DNA of 64,000 nucleotides. Source: Streptococcus oralis. GTDB lineage: Bacteria > Bacillota > Bacilli > Lactobacillales > Streptococcaceae. The DNA lies in NCBI RefSeq assembly GCF_023611505.1, contig NZ_CP097843.1:434001-498000 (forward strand). The letters are read 5' to 3'. Positions 28,835-37,085 of the stretch are shown here, one piece after another. The stretch's first letter is position 1; each line of letters starts with the position of its first letter. A program made the translations under genes and the position numbers. Under the pieces are notes generated by a model. The model was given only the letters and a program-made list of their open reading frames with translations. It was not told where the DNA came from and ran no database searches.

Positions 28835-29290
28835 ATGACAATTCGTTTTGAAGAAAATATGAGCACAGAAAATGCTCAGCACGTATGCCAATGGTCCAAC
28901 TCCCTTGGCAAATCCTTTCAAGAACAATGGATGGGACCAAAGATTCCTTTCCCCTTAACAATTCAAGCCTTGCAAGATTTGGAAGGAATCTTTTCTATCT
29001 TTGATGGACAAGAGTTTGTGGGGCTTATCCAGAAAATCAGGCTAGAAGACAGGAATCTTCATATCGGGAGATTTTTTATCAACCCCCAGAAACAGGGGCA
29101 GGGCTTAGGTAGCCAGGCTTTAAGGAAATTTATTAGTTTGGCCTTTGAAAATGAAGACATAGACACTATTTCTCTAAATGTCTACGAGGCAAATCAAACA
29201 GCTTACAATCTTTACCAAAAAGAAGGATTTGAAATCGTTCAAATGGTTGAAGTACCTATACGAAAATACATCATGAAAAAGGGGAGATAG
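28835..29290 (+). CDS. GNAT-family N-acetyltransferase
   Basis: A 151-residue acetyl-CoA dependent acyltransferase. Motif A is IGRFFINPQKQGQGLGSQAL, with the pyrophosphate-binding Q/RxxGxG/A loop near residue 90, and the C-terminal YNLYQKEGFEIVQ is typical of the fold. It has a TATAAT-like -10 upstream and stands alone between divergent and downstream genes. The substrate cannot be told. Confidence 0.82.
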   Translation: MTIRFEENMSTENAQHVCQWSNSLGKSFQEQWMGPKIPFPLTIQALQDLEGIFSIFDGQEFVGLIQKIRLEDRNLHIGRFFINPQKQGQGLGSQALRKFISLAFENEDIDTISLNVYEANQTAYNLYQKEGFEIVQMVEVPIRKYIMKKGR

Positions 29291-29369
29291 CAGATTAACT
29301 TTGTAGTAAAAACTCCTTTTTCGCTGTGAAGAAGGCTATACTATTTTAAAGGTAGAAGGAACGGCTCGT

Positions 29370-30629
29370 ATGAAAAAAACAGATATTTTTAAAGACATTG
29401 TTTGGATTATGACACATGATTCATCTACAGTAAAAGATCGCAAAGGGTGCAACCCTCAGCCTTTTCTAGAAAAGATTACAGATGATATGACTGAGCAAGA
29501 ATTTCTCTATCAAGTCAGGACTTATCTTGCTAGTTTTGGGATTATTGGGCATGTTTCTTTTCATGATAAAAAATCAGGTCCGAAAGGTTTTCTTTTGAGG
29601 ATAAGTGAGCAGGAAATGTTTGTCGAGGAAGCAAACCAAGATACAGGCCTCCGAGTGGGGGATCGAATCCTCGGTATGGACGGGATGAGTTTGGAGCAAG
29701 TAGCTTTGCAACACCCAAAGTACTTTATTAGTCTGACTCCAGAAAGACGATACCGAGAATGGGCAGATTTGCTACTGATAGCAGAGCGAGTGACCGTCTT
29801 GCGAGATGGGCAGGAGATGTCTATTACAGTTCGTGCTAGCCAGCAAGCTCAAAAAGCTCAGATCTTTTGGAAAGAGTTGGAGTCAGATATCCTCTATCTA
29901 CGCTTAGATAATTTTATGGATGAAGAAGCGATTAGCCGTTTATACCAAGAGTGCTTGCAGAGGATTACTGAGACAGAAACTCTTATTATAGATGTCCGTT
30001 ACAACAATGGGGGCACGGATTCTTTGTATTTTCCGCTCTTACATCTTGGCTTGGAGGAAGGGAAAGGCTATGACACTCTTGATTTACAGGATGATGGAAT
30101 GGAAATTCTCTATACAGAAGGAAATGTCGAACAACGCTTAAAAGACTTTGAAACATGGCTTCAACAAGAAAATATCAGTCCTGATACGGTGAAACTGCTT
30201 GAAGATTTTCGTAATAACTTACTCCAAAATCGAGGGAAAGGCTATGTTCGGTATCAGGATGATCAGGACGAGCTTTTTCCAGGTGTTAAGGGTGGTCACT
30301 ATCCAGAGCAAATTTTTGTTTTGTCGGATATTTATTGTGCATCATCAGGAGATAATTTTGTCAAGATGATGAAGAATTTTAAGAAAGTAACAGTTATCGG
30401 CCGTCCAACGCTTGGTATTTTAGACTACTCAAATTGTTGCAAGGTAGATTATGATGATTACTTTTTGATGTTCCCAACTTCTCGCTGGTTGGCTATAGAT
30501 AAAGGCAAAGGGATGACGGACAAAGGTGTTCTTCCTGATATAGAAATCCCTTGGACTCCTGCACATTTTGAACGAGATGTAGATCTAGATAAATGTCTGA
30601 AGTTGATTGAGATGAAGAGGAAACATTAG
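29370..30629 (+). CDS. S41-like peptidase family protein with PDZ-like segment
   Basis: A 419-residue protein resembling the tail-specific protease family. A PDZ-like part (FLLRISEQEMFVEEA... GLRVGDRILGMDGMSLEQ) occupies roughly residues 70-115. The protease-like core follows: ETLIIDVRYNNGGTDS near 208-222 and FVLSDIYCASSGDNFVKMM near 320, where the Ser of CASSGDN sits where S41 enzymes have theirs. There is no signal peptide, so it is probably cytoplasmic. A hairpin terminator follows. The substrate is unknown. Confidence 0.72.
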   Translation: MKKTDIFKDIVWIMTHDSSTVKDRKGCNPQPFLEKITDDMTEQEFLYQVRTYLASFGIIGHVSFHDKKSGPKGFLLRISEQEMFVEEANQDTGLRVGDRILGMDGMSLEQVALQHPKYFISLTPERRYREWADLLLIAERVTVLRDGQEMSITVRASQQAQKAQIFWKELESDILYLRLDNFMDEEAISRLYQECLQRITETETLIIDVRYNNGGTDSLYFPLLHLGLEEGKGYDTLDLQDDGMEILYTEGNVEQRLKDFETWLQQENISPDTVKLLEDFRNNLLQNRGKGYVRYQDDQDELFPGVKGGHYPEQIFVLSDIYCASSGDNFVKMMKNFKKVTVIGRPTLGILDYSNCCKVDYDDYFLMFPTSRWLAIDKGKGMTDKGVLPDIEIPWTPAHFERDVDLDKCLKLIEMKRKH

Positions 30630-30640
30630 ATTGTTTAAAT

Positions 30641-30679
30641 AAAAGACTTAGTTCTGTATGAAATAGAGCTAAGTCTTTT
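30641..30679 (+). terminator. Terminator of the S41-like gene
   Basis: AAAAGACTTAG (30641-30651) pairs with CTAAGTCTTTT (30669-30679). Confidence 0.85.
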
Positions 30680-30727
30680 GCTTTCGATCTGCTTGTAATT
30701 GAGTAAAATGATTGTATCACTGAGGGG

Positions 30728-30990
30728 TAAAAGAACTTTTTTACACACCAAATACATCTTGAGTATCCGTTGATGGAATAAAAGTAGGGAGGACACAAAA
30801 AAAGCCCTGAAACCAAGGCTTTTCCTGTTGTTTTTAGATGCCCCCTGCATGAATTTGTAAGAACTTTTCATATTGAAAATAAACAAAAATGTTGAAATAT
30901 AGCTGATTTTAGGGAAATACTTTTAGGTATTTTCAATGTCAGGATTTAAAAATGGGGCAAAAGTGGGGCAAAAACGAATGACTCGTATTT
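30728..30990 (-). repeat. tRNA-Lys attachment-site scar 1 (no tRNA)
   Basis: The segment carries TACACACCAAATACATCTTG, AGTAGGGAGGACACAAAAAA, a GCC/GGC hairpin and then TAGATGCCCCCTGCA, the last bases of tRNA-Lys(CTT). After that it departs from the tRNA and continues into GGGGCAAAAGTGGGGCAAAAA. Its first half matches the flank of the true tRNA at 36893-37008 and its second half matches scar 2. It fills the gene-free gap 30680-31085. Confidence 0.6.
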
Positions 30991-31085
30991 GGTTTGAAAA
31001 CCTATAATACCTAATGATTATGCTATTCTAGATATATAGTTTTGTTATAAATAAATGTCAGTGCGAGTTCAAATCGGAGGATAAA

Positions 31086-31157
31086 ATGGAAAAACAAATT
31101 AATGAAAAAAAGCCTTGGTTCCCAAAGCTTTTTAATGTTATAAACTCATTAAAATAA
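31086..31157 (+). CDS. Possible 23-residue peptide
   Basis: ATG 31086 is preceded by a strong ribosome-binding site (GGAGGATAAA) and encodes MEKQINEKKPWFPKLFNVIN plus SLK, a short cationic peptide with three aromatic residues. It overlaps the 3' end of the convergent ltrA by 9 bases. It could be a real small peptide or the surviving start of a deleted gene; I recognise no family. Confidence 0.3.
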   Translation: MEKQINEKKPWFPKLFNVINSLK

Positions 31158-32294
31158 CTCCCAGTTAGATTTGGAATATTTTTTATTCTGTGTCATATAA
31201 AAATAAATAAAATGAATGGCTATAGCTAGAGCTAAAATGGTTGTTATACTCACTACTATTATAGGATTAGAAGCAAAGATTAAAGAGAGAATAAAGGCAG
31301 CCAGATAGAGTGTCGCTTGGACACAGTAGTAACTTTTCGAATAGCGAAGATAGTGTTTGTTATAGGGCCCATTTACTAGGACAGCAGCTTGAAAGAGGCC
31401 AAATCCGATATAAGAGAAGCTGGTTGCAACGAGAAGATTAGCTTCAGGATTCTGAAGAAAACTCATCGATACAGTCATCATCATAAGTCCAATGAAAATA
31501 GGATAGTGACTGTAAATTAGAAATAGTCCCTTTTGATTAGATTTTTCATCAATAGCATGGTCGAATTGACCAAAATAAAACAAGAACAGAGAGATCATAA
31601 TAATGAGATAAAGAACCGAATAAATCGAGAAATTCTCGATTGTAAAGAAGTTAGCTAGATTCGTAATCATCTCTCCAAACGTAATAATGACAAGAAGGGA
31701 GATGCGCTCGATTAAATGGGGGAGATTTACCTGGTAATGCTTATCTTTATTAAGCAAGATACTTGGCATAATAAAGATAAACAGAATACTAGCAAAGAAG
31801 ATATAGACTCTAACGTAAATAGGAAGAAGAGCTGCTAGATAGACTCCTAAACTTCCTAGACCTGTTATCCATAGAAAACCTTTGATACTTTCCCGTTCAA
31901 CATCATCGGTTGATTTTCTAAAAAATTCAACCAAATATTGAAAAAATAAGGTAAGGGTTAATGTACCAATAGCCCAACAGAGATAATGAAAATATTGTTG
32001 CCAATCAGGTCCAATCATATTGGCTATAAAGAGTAAAAGTCCCATTTTGATAAACATGATTACCATGTTAAATAAAGAGTTCTTTCCATAGCGATTGGTA
32101 TAATCGGTTTGAATCATCCAGGAATCGATGAGAACCAAAATAGCAATGAAAAAATCAAGGAAAGAATTCCAAGTCAAAATACCGTTATGAAGATGGTCGA
32201 TTAAAGTAGTTACTTTTGAAATTGCAAAAACAAAAACTAAGTCATAAAAAAGTTCTGAAAATTCTACACGTTTATGTTTAATAAGAGTTGTCAT
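31149..32294 (-). CDS. Low-temperature-requirement A (LtrA) family membrane protein
   Basis: A 381-residue polytopic protein with about ten membrane helices. The N-terminal KRVEFSELFYDLVFVFAIS is the family's signature, and WMIQTDYTNRYG follows in the third segment. LtrA proteins were linked to cold growth in Listeria but their biochemical role is unknown. The gene stands alone and is bracketed by two copies of the attachment-site repeat, so it may be cargo left by a mobile element. Confidence 0.82.
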   Translation of the reverse strand: MTTLIKHKRVEFSELFYDLVFVFAISKVTTLIDHLHNGILTWNSFLDFFIAILVLIDSWMIQTDYTNRYGKNSLFNMVIMFIKMGLLLFIANMIGPDWQQYFHYLCWAIGTLTLTLFFQYLVEFFRKSTDDVERESIKGFLWITGLGSLGVYLAALLPIYVRVYIFFASILFIFIMPSILLNKDKHYQVNLPHLIERISLLVIITFGEMITNLANFFTIENFSIYSVLYLIIMISLFLFYFGQFDHAIDEKSNQKGLFLIYSHYPIFIGLMMMTVSMSFLQNPEANLLVATSFSYIGFGLFQAAVLVNGPYNKHYLRYSKSYYCVQATLYLAAFILSLIFASNPIIVVSITTILALAIAIHFIYFYMTQNKKYSKSNWELF

Positions 32295-32369
32295 CTTAAG
32301 ACCTTTCTATTTAGAAGTACAATTTATTATAACAGAAAATGGTAATGAGAGAAAAGGAGATGCTTAAAT

Positions 32370-32407
32370 AACTTTATGTGGCGCGAATGAACTGCGCCAC
32401 AAAAGTT
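32370..32407. repeat. Long near-perfect palindrome
   Basis: TAACTTT-A-TGTGGCGC (32370-32384 region) faces GCGCCACA-AAAGTTA (32394-32407 region) across a 9-base loop, with one bulged base. The GC-rich core is TGTGGCGC / GCGCCACA. TTTTTTCTG follows. It may be an orphan terminator or the end of a lost insertion sequence. Confidence 0.5.
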
Positions 32408-32479
32408 AGGTTTTTTCTGTCCAACTTTTGGGGTCAGTACAGAAGGGCCGCTTTTTCTATCGTTTTTAGTGCTAAGACT

Positions 32480-32645
32480 ACACAAAAAAGCCTTGAATTT
32501 CAAGGTTTTTCCTGTTGTATGTAGATGCCCCCTACAGGGATTTGGAAAGGACTTTCATATTGAGAGCAATTAAAAATATTGAAATATAAGTGATTTTAGG
32601 TATTTTCAATGTCATGATTTAAAAATGGGACAAAAGTGGGGCAAA
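32480..32645 (-). repeat. tRNA-Lys attachment-site scar 2 (no tRNA)
   Basis: It has the same order as scar 1: ACACAAAAAAG, a CCTTGAA/TTCAAGG hairpin, TAGATGCCCCCTACAGGG (tRNA 3' end with one change), TTTTCAATGTCATGATTT and GGGACAAAAGTGGGGCAAAA. It lies in direct orientation with scar 1, so the pair flanks ltrA. Confidence 0.6.
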
Positions 32646-32647
32646 AA

Positions 32648-32688
32648 CCATACAGATTCTAAACTGTATGGTTCTTTTTTTATCTAAC
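32648..32688 (+). terminator. Strong terminator hairpin after scar 2
   Basis: AACCATACAG / CTGTATGGTT with an 8-base loop and seven following T's. No gene ends here on the plus strand, so it is probably left from a lost mobile-element gene. The remaining gap 32689-33095 holds only a short open stretch (near 32950-33073) that reads like the tail of a membrane protein, without a start. Confidence 0.75.
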
Positions 32689-33095
32689 CAAGAAAGGTTA
32701 AAACTTATTAAAACAAATGCAATCAACTGTTGAAAACTTTTTAGTCCGTGTAATATAAAAACAAGTAAAAAGTTGAACTATAGGGAATATTGTGTCATAA
32801 TACGTAATAGATGAATAATTAATAGATTGGAAATAATGCTTTCTTACCTTAACAAGTTGAATTGGTTATACATTTTTTCGTCGCAATTGTGTCTATCTCT
32901 CGAGTTTAGCTAGTTTTTATAAGCTCTGGTTTCTAATCAATATAACAAATTTTAGAAGTGCATAAGACAAGATGGTGACATTACTACAGTCATTTCTAGT
33001 CACCATATGTTGCTGGCACAGGCTGTTTGTAGTGTTGGCTATTTACTAGTCAGTTTAATCGGAGTGTTTAATTTTTATTGTTGAAAGGTTTTTAT

Positions 33096-34385
33096 ATGGC
33101 GAAAATTCTATCTTTAGGTCTGACAGGTAAGAAATTACTTGCTCAGGGGTTCTTGTTTGTTCTGCTAGGTCTCATCTTGATGGTCACGGGGACTTGGTTG
33201 CCAGTAAAGGTTATTCGACTGGTTCTGTTTTTAGCTTGGATAGCAACGGTCTTAGATTTAGTATTACGTATTTTCAAAAAAAGTCAGTCAACGGACACCT
33301 TGGGAGTTGCACTGGTTAAATTGTTAGTGCTGGGATATTTGCTTGGCTCCAATCTTGCGACGGATGTGCCGATTTATATTTTGGCTCTTGTGATTGGAGT
33401 TTATCAGATTTTTCATGCTAGTATTAACCTTGTCACCTATGTTCTCTACCGCAAAAACAAAATTCGACCTCGTTTTCGTCTCTTACTAGATGGACTCGTA
33501 CTAGTTTTTCTTGGTGGGACTAGTCTTTTGTCCTCTACAGGAAATTCTGTCTTTCAACTCTTTGTTTTAGGGGCTTATTTTTTCCTTTATGGTCTGTCCA
33601 ATATCCGTGACGGTTTCTTATTTGAAGGGGAAATTGGGAAAAACCATCTCAAACGTCGTGTAAGAATGAGCTTACCTATTGTCCTAGCCGCTCTCATCCC
33701 TGCAAGAACTTTAGCAAAAGTTAACAAATTTATGCTGGAAAATGCTGATGAGGAAGAAGATATCCATCTTGGAATAGTGAAGTCTGGTAAGACAGCAGAG
33801 CTAGAAATTTTTGTTCATACAGCTGAGACCTCCCTGTTTTCAGCTATTGGTCATGTGGATATCTTCTATCAGGGCCGTGTTATTTCTTATGGCAACTATG
33901 ATCCGTCATCTGAGACCTTATTTGGTATGGTAGGAGATGGTGTCTTATATTTCTGTGACCGCGATAAGTACATTGATCTATGTAAACGTGAGAGTCAAAA
34001 AACACTTTTTGGTTATGGAATAGATTTGACACCTGAAATGGAAAAAGCAATTCAAAAAAAGTTGACTGAATTGAAACAACTGACGATTCCATGGGAGCCA
34101 AGTGCGGATAAAATCACGACAGGTGATGGTAAGGAAGACTACACCTACGCTTATAAAATCAGACATGAGACGGATGGGGAACTTTATAAATTTATCAAAT
34201 CTAAGTTTAAATCCTACTTTGTCTTATCCACAAATTGTGTGCTCTTGGCAGATACCATAGTCGGTCAGGCTGGAACAGATATCCTCTCACCCAAAGGATT
34301 TATCGCACCAGGAACTTACCAAGCTTACCTTGACCGAGAGTTTGAAAAACCAAATAGTATAGTCGTATCTAAACATGTTTATTAA
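33096..34385 (+). CDS. DUF308-like membrane domain fused to a papain/NlpC-like domain
   Basis: A 429-residue protein. Residues 1-175 form about seven short helices with the repeating pattern of DUF308/HdeD proteins. The soluble C-terminal part has His253 in IGHVDIFYQGRVISYG and Cys381 with Asp386 in STNCVLLADTI, an order (His before Cys) that suggests a permuted NlpC/P60 or YiiX-like papain fold. I start at ATG 33096; a TTG 18 bases upstream has no ribosome-binding site. It is 9 bases ahead of the AI-2E family gene. The function is inferred only. Confidence 0.6.
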   Translation: MAKILSLGLTGKKLLAQGFLFVLLGLILMVTGTWLPVKVIRLVLFLAWIATVLDLVLRIFKKSQSTDTLGVALVKLLVLGYLLGSNLATDVPIYILALVIGVYQIFHASINLVTYVLYRKNKIRPRFRLLLDGLVLVFLGGTSLLSSTGNSVFQLFVLGAYFFLYGLSNIRDGFLFEGEIGKNHLKRRVRMSLPIVLAALIPARTLAKVNKFMLENADEEEDIHLGIVKSGKTAELEIFVHTAETSLFSAIGHVDIFYQGRVISYGNYDPSSETLFGMVGDGVLYFCDRDKYIDLCKRESQKTLFGYGIDLTPEMEKAIQKKLTELKQLTIPWEPSADKITTGDGKEDYTYAYKIRHETDGELYKFIKSKFKSYFVLSTNCVLLADTIVGQAGTDILSPKGFIAPGTYQAYLDREFEKPNSIVVSKHVY

Positions 34386-34394
34386 GGAGAATTT

Positions 34395-35483
34395 ATGAAC
34401 TTAGTTAAAAAATATACTCCGTTAATCCTTTTTATAGGGCTGGTTGCTCTTGTAATTCTGAATGCATCGAGCTTTATATCAGGAGCAATCTCTCTCTTTG
34501 ATGTAATATCAACCTTGATTTATGGTGCTGTTATTGCTTTTGTGCTTAATGTTCCTATGAAAAAAATTGAACAGTATTTAGTTAAATTGAAGGTAAAGGC
34601 AGAGTTGCGTCGTCCGATTGCCATGGTACTTGTTTTCCTAGCTCTTATCTTAATCGTGATTGCTTTTTTGGTTTTGGTGCTGCCAACCCTAGCTCAGACT
34701 ATTAGTCAGCTGGGAACAGTCCTTTCAACAGTCCTGACTCAACTTAGGAAATTGCTAGACAGCTCGGAATTTGTAACCAAAGACATGTTGTCAACTATCG
34801 TATCAGGCATACAGGGACAATCTAGTTCTATTAGCCAAGCTTTGATAACCTTCTTATCCGGTCTGACTAGTAATATCGGCAATATTTTTTCAAGTTTGAT
34901 GAATGCCTTTTTGATTATAGTCTTTACCTTTTCATTTTTATCCAGTAAGGAACATTTGGCAGCGATGACGAGTCGACTTCTAAAAGTTTTTCTTCCAGAG
35001 AAGGTGGTGATAAAGTTGACTTACATTGGACAAGTAGCACTAGAGACTTATGACCAATTTTTGATGAGTCAGCTGATTGAAGCAGTTATCATAGGAGTTA
35101 TGATAGCGGTTGGTTACAGCCTGTTTGGACTACCTTATGGGGTAATGACAGGTATCTTTGCAGGAGTGCTATCGTTCATTCCTTATGTAGGGCCTATGAT
35201 TGCTTGTGTTGTGGGAGCGATTTTTATCTTCACAGTGAGTCCTACTCAAGCCTTACTTTCTCTTCTTCTATATCAAATCATACAACTGATTGAGGGAAAT
35301 CTTATCTATCCCAAAGTTGTGGGTCAATCTATTGGCTTACCAGCCCTTTTCACGCTTGCGGCTGCTAGTATCGGAGGGAATCTTTTCGGACTACTTGGAA
35401 TGATATTCTTTACCCCCGTATTTGCTGTTATCTATCGACTGGTTAAAGAATTTGTCGTTGCAAAGGAAAATCAGGTAGATTAA
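34395..35483 (+). CDS. AI-2E family (PerM/YdbI-like) transporter
   Basis: A 362-residue membrane protein with about eight helices, in the order of the AI-2E exporter family: two N-terminal helices, a helical extracytoplasmic region (about 110-150), and a conserved C-terminal block with GVLSFIPYVGPMIA and QLIEGNLIYPKVVGQSIGL. Members export AI-2 or act as ion antiporters; which applies here is unknown. A GGAG site precedes the start. Probably co-transcribed with the upstream DUF308 fusion gene. Confidence 0.82.
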   Translation: MNLVKKYTPLILFIGLVALVILNASSFISGAISLFDVISTLIYGAVIAFVLNVPMKKIEQYLVKLKVKAELRRPIAMVLVFLALILIVIAFLVLVLPTLAQTISQLGTVLSTVLTQLRKLLDSSEFVTKDMLSTIVSGIQGQSSSISQALITFLSGLTSNIGNIFSSLMNAFLIIVFTFSFLSSKEHLAAMTSRLLKVFLPEKVVIKLTYIGQVALETYDQFLMSQLIEAVIIGVMIAVGYSLFGLPYGVMTGIFAGVLSFIPYVGPMIACVVGAIFIFTVSPTQALLSLLLYQIIQLIEGNLIYPKVVGQSIGLPALFTLAAASIGGNLFGLLGMIFFTPVFAVIYRLVKEFVVAKENQVD

Positions 35484-35510
35484 GAAAAACTAAATTTAAT
35501 AAGATATACT

Positions 35511-35545
35511 GAGAAGAGAGTGAGAGATTCTCTTCTCTTTTATTT
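35511..35545 (+). terminator. Terminator of the AI-2E family gene
   Basis: GAGAAGAG (35511-35518) pairs with CTCTTCTC (35530-35537), followed by TTTTATTTTT. Confidence 0.8.
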
Positions 35546-35621
35546 TTAAATACTTTTCTACAAAAAGCTATTAGACGTTAAAAAAAGCCTTGGTTTCAAG
35601 GCTTATTTCTGTTGATTTAGA

Positions 35622-35694
35622 TGCCCCCTGCAGGGCTCGAACCTGCGCCCCATAGCTTAAGAGTCTACTGCTCTACCAACTGAGCTAAGGAAGC
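35622..35694 (-). tRNA. tRNA-Lys(CTT), degenerate copy
   Basis: 73 bases folding as a cloverleaf with anticodon CTT. Compared with the copy at 37009 it differs in the acceptor stem (U3 opposite G70 rather than C-G) and in the anticodon stem, where the last pair before the loop becomes A opposite G. The T arm is intact. It carries the same 3' flank (AAAAAAGCC hairpin, CTGTTGATTTAGATG). It may be a decaying duplicate made when an element integrated. Confidence 0.75.
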
Positions 35695-35756
35695 AACAGA
35701 AAAAGCTGAGAATGTAACTTCCCAGCTTTTTTAATATGCCCAAAATGGCAGCTAGA

Positions 35757-36272
35757 TTATTTACGAAAGGCATCAAGGATATAGGTGAAACCAACAATTA
35801 AAAATGCAAAGGCAACGACATAAACGACAAAGACACTTGTAGCTACTGGATTGAACAAAATCACTAGACCTAGTAAAAATGCAAGCAACGCTATCCACAT
35901 GATATGGTTGCCAATAATAGGGAAAATCAATCCCAAACGATTGCCTTTAAAGAAAACTATAATGGCTTCTACAATTAACCAAATTCCTAAAATAGTTGGA
36001 ATGACAACTGGCAGCGTCACAAAGCCATAGGCAACGAGGTAAAGAGCTAAGAGAAGATTAACAATCCCTTGGAAAAGATGAGCTGGTGAGCGAAGCTCTT
36101 TTGGTACAGAGAAATAGCCTAAAATAGCTGCTATAGAAGAAACCAGTAAACCAAATGCAATCCACCAGCTGTAAGCAACAAGATTAGCTACTGGGTTTGT
36201 AAATAGGAAAAGTCCTAAAAGGACAAAAACAACTCCTGCAAGGAATAGCAGTAAACGATTAGAAAATTTCAT
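35757..36272 (-). CDS. DUF308/HdeD-family membrane protein
   Basis: A 171-residue protein with six short helices in three repeating pairs (GVVFVLLGLFLFTNPVANL; AILGYFSVP; LGLVILFNPVATSVFVVYVV), the pattern of the HdeD/DUF308 family. A GGGG/TATTG leader and a run of TATAC repeats precede the start. It sits between the two tRNA-Lys copies. Its family resemblance to the N-terminal half of the 33096 protein suggests a shared origin. Function is unknown. Confidence 0.78.
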   Translation of the reverse strand: MKFSNRLLLFLAGVVFVLLGLFLFTNPVANLVAYSWWIAFGLLVSSIAAILGYFSVPKELRSPAHLFQGIVNLLLALYLVAYGFVTLPVVIPTILGIWLIVEAIIVFFKGNRLGLIFPIIGNHIMWIALLAFLLGLVILFNPVATSVFVVYVVAFAFLIVGFTYILDAFRK

Positions 36273-36495
36273 TTCAATACCCCCTATATAGTATAGTATA
36301 GTTTGATAATAAAAATATTATACACCTTTTTAGAGGAAATGTCAATAAACAAAATGGAAAATTTGGAAGTTTCAGTCTGATTTACAAAAAGAAAAGGAGT
36401 TTTCACTCCTTTTCACAGATTGAAGACAAAGTCCTTATAAAAGTGTCTTCTAAAGATTTTAACTTCAATCTGAAGCGAGGTTATCCTCGCTTTTT

Positions 36496-36885
36496 CTATT
36501 TATCAAACAATTCCTTATTTTCAATTAAGAGTTCTAGTGGAGATTTATCCCTTGCTACAATAAAACCAGGTTCATATTGGTTATGAAGTGTTCTTTTCTG
36601 AGAAGTTGGATCAATATACAACTCATCTCCATCTTCTGTGTATAGTTGGTTGCCTCTTGTTAAGTAAAGTAAATCCTCTAAGTACTGTCCATCAGTTTCT
36701 AGAAAATCTTCGATGTATTTGACAGCTTTTAAAATCTCACTTACTTTATCAGAGTATTCATTAGATTCAAGAACACTCTTTTCTAACTCAATCTCTTTAC
36801 TAGTTCCAAATAGTTGGGTTGGAGTTGCATTAAAATATTCTGCTATCTTATCCAAATTTGCAAAGGTAGGATAGCTTTTTTGTTT
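36496..36885 (-). pseudogene. XRE-type (phage/ICE repressor-like) regulator, N-terminus lost
   Basis: The coding-like part gives KSYPTFANLDKIAEYFNATP, the end of a Cro/C1 helix-turn-helix domain, then an acidic C-terminal region (IEDFLETDGQYLEDLLYLTR). The DNA-recognition helices that should precede it are absent: upstream of about 36885 the frame runs into the tRNA-flank repeat shared with scar 1. An in-frame ATG at 36966 would add 28 residues from that repeat, which I consider artefactual. The gene is probably a relic of an element integrated at the adjacent tRNA-Lys. Confidence 0.7.
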
Positions 36886-36892
36886 TTCGTAG

Positions 36893-37008
36893 AGGAGCAA
36901 AAGAATTTTTTTACACACAAAATATATCTTGAGCATCTGTTGATGGGACATAAGTAGGGAGGACACAAAAAAAGCCCTGATTCCAAGGGTTTTCCTGTTG
37001 TATTTAGA
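36893..37008 (-). repeat. Flank of tRNA-Lys(CTT): attachment-site repeat 4
   Basis: CACACAAAATATATCTTGAG, AGTAGGGAGGACACAAAAAA and the GCCCTGA/CCAAGGG hairpin are shared with scar 1 (30728) and partly with scar 2 and the 35580 copy. On the minus strand the hairpin acts as the terminator of the tRNA. Confidence 0.65.
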
Positions 37009-37081
37009 TGCCCCCTGCAGGGCTCGAACCTGCGACCCATAGATTAAGAGTCTACTGCTCTACCAACTGAGCTAAGGAGGC
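37009..37081 (-). tRNA. tRNA-Lys(CTT)
   Basis: A 73-base cloverleaf: acceptor GCCTCCT / AGGGGGC, D arm TAGCTCAGTTGGTAGAGCA, anticodon loop CTCTTAA (anticodon CTT) on a paired stem, T arm GCAGGTTCGAGCCCTGC. The 3' CCA is not encoded. The 3' end is a known integration hotspot for streptococcal ICEs and phages. 6S RNA lies directly upstream on the same strand. Confidence 0.95.
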
Positions 37082-37085
37082 AAAG

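Noticed and set aside
30635..30886. An 83-codon minus-strand frame resembling part of the 36496-36966 frame
   Set aside because: The similarity comes from the shared tRNA-flank repeat, and the frame has no ribosome-binding site or recognisable domain.
32950..33073. A short open stretch reading like the end of a membrane protein
   Set aside because: It has an upstream stop, no convincing start and only about 40 codons; support is too weak for a gene.
36886..36966. The N-terminal 28 codons that would extend the XRE remnant
   Set aside because: They lie in the attachment-site repeat also found at 30728 and do not resemble an HTH domain.
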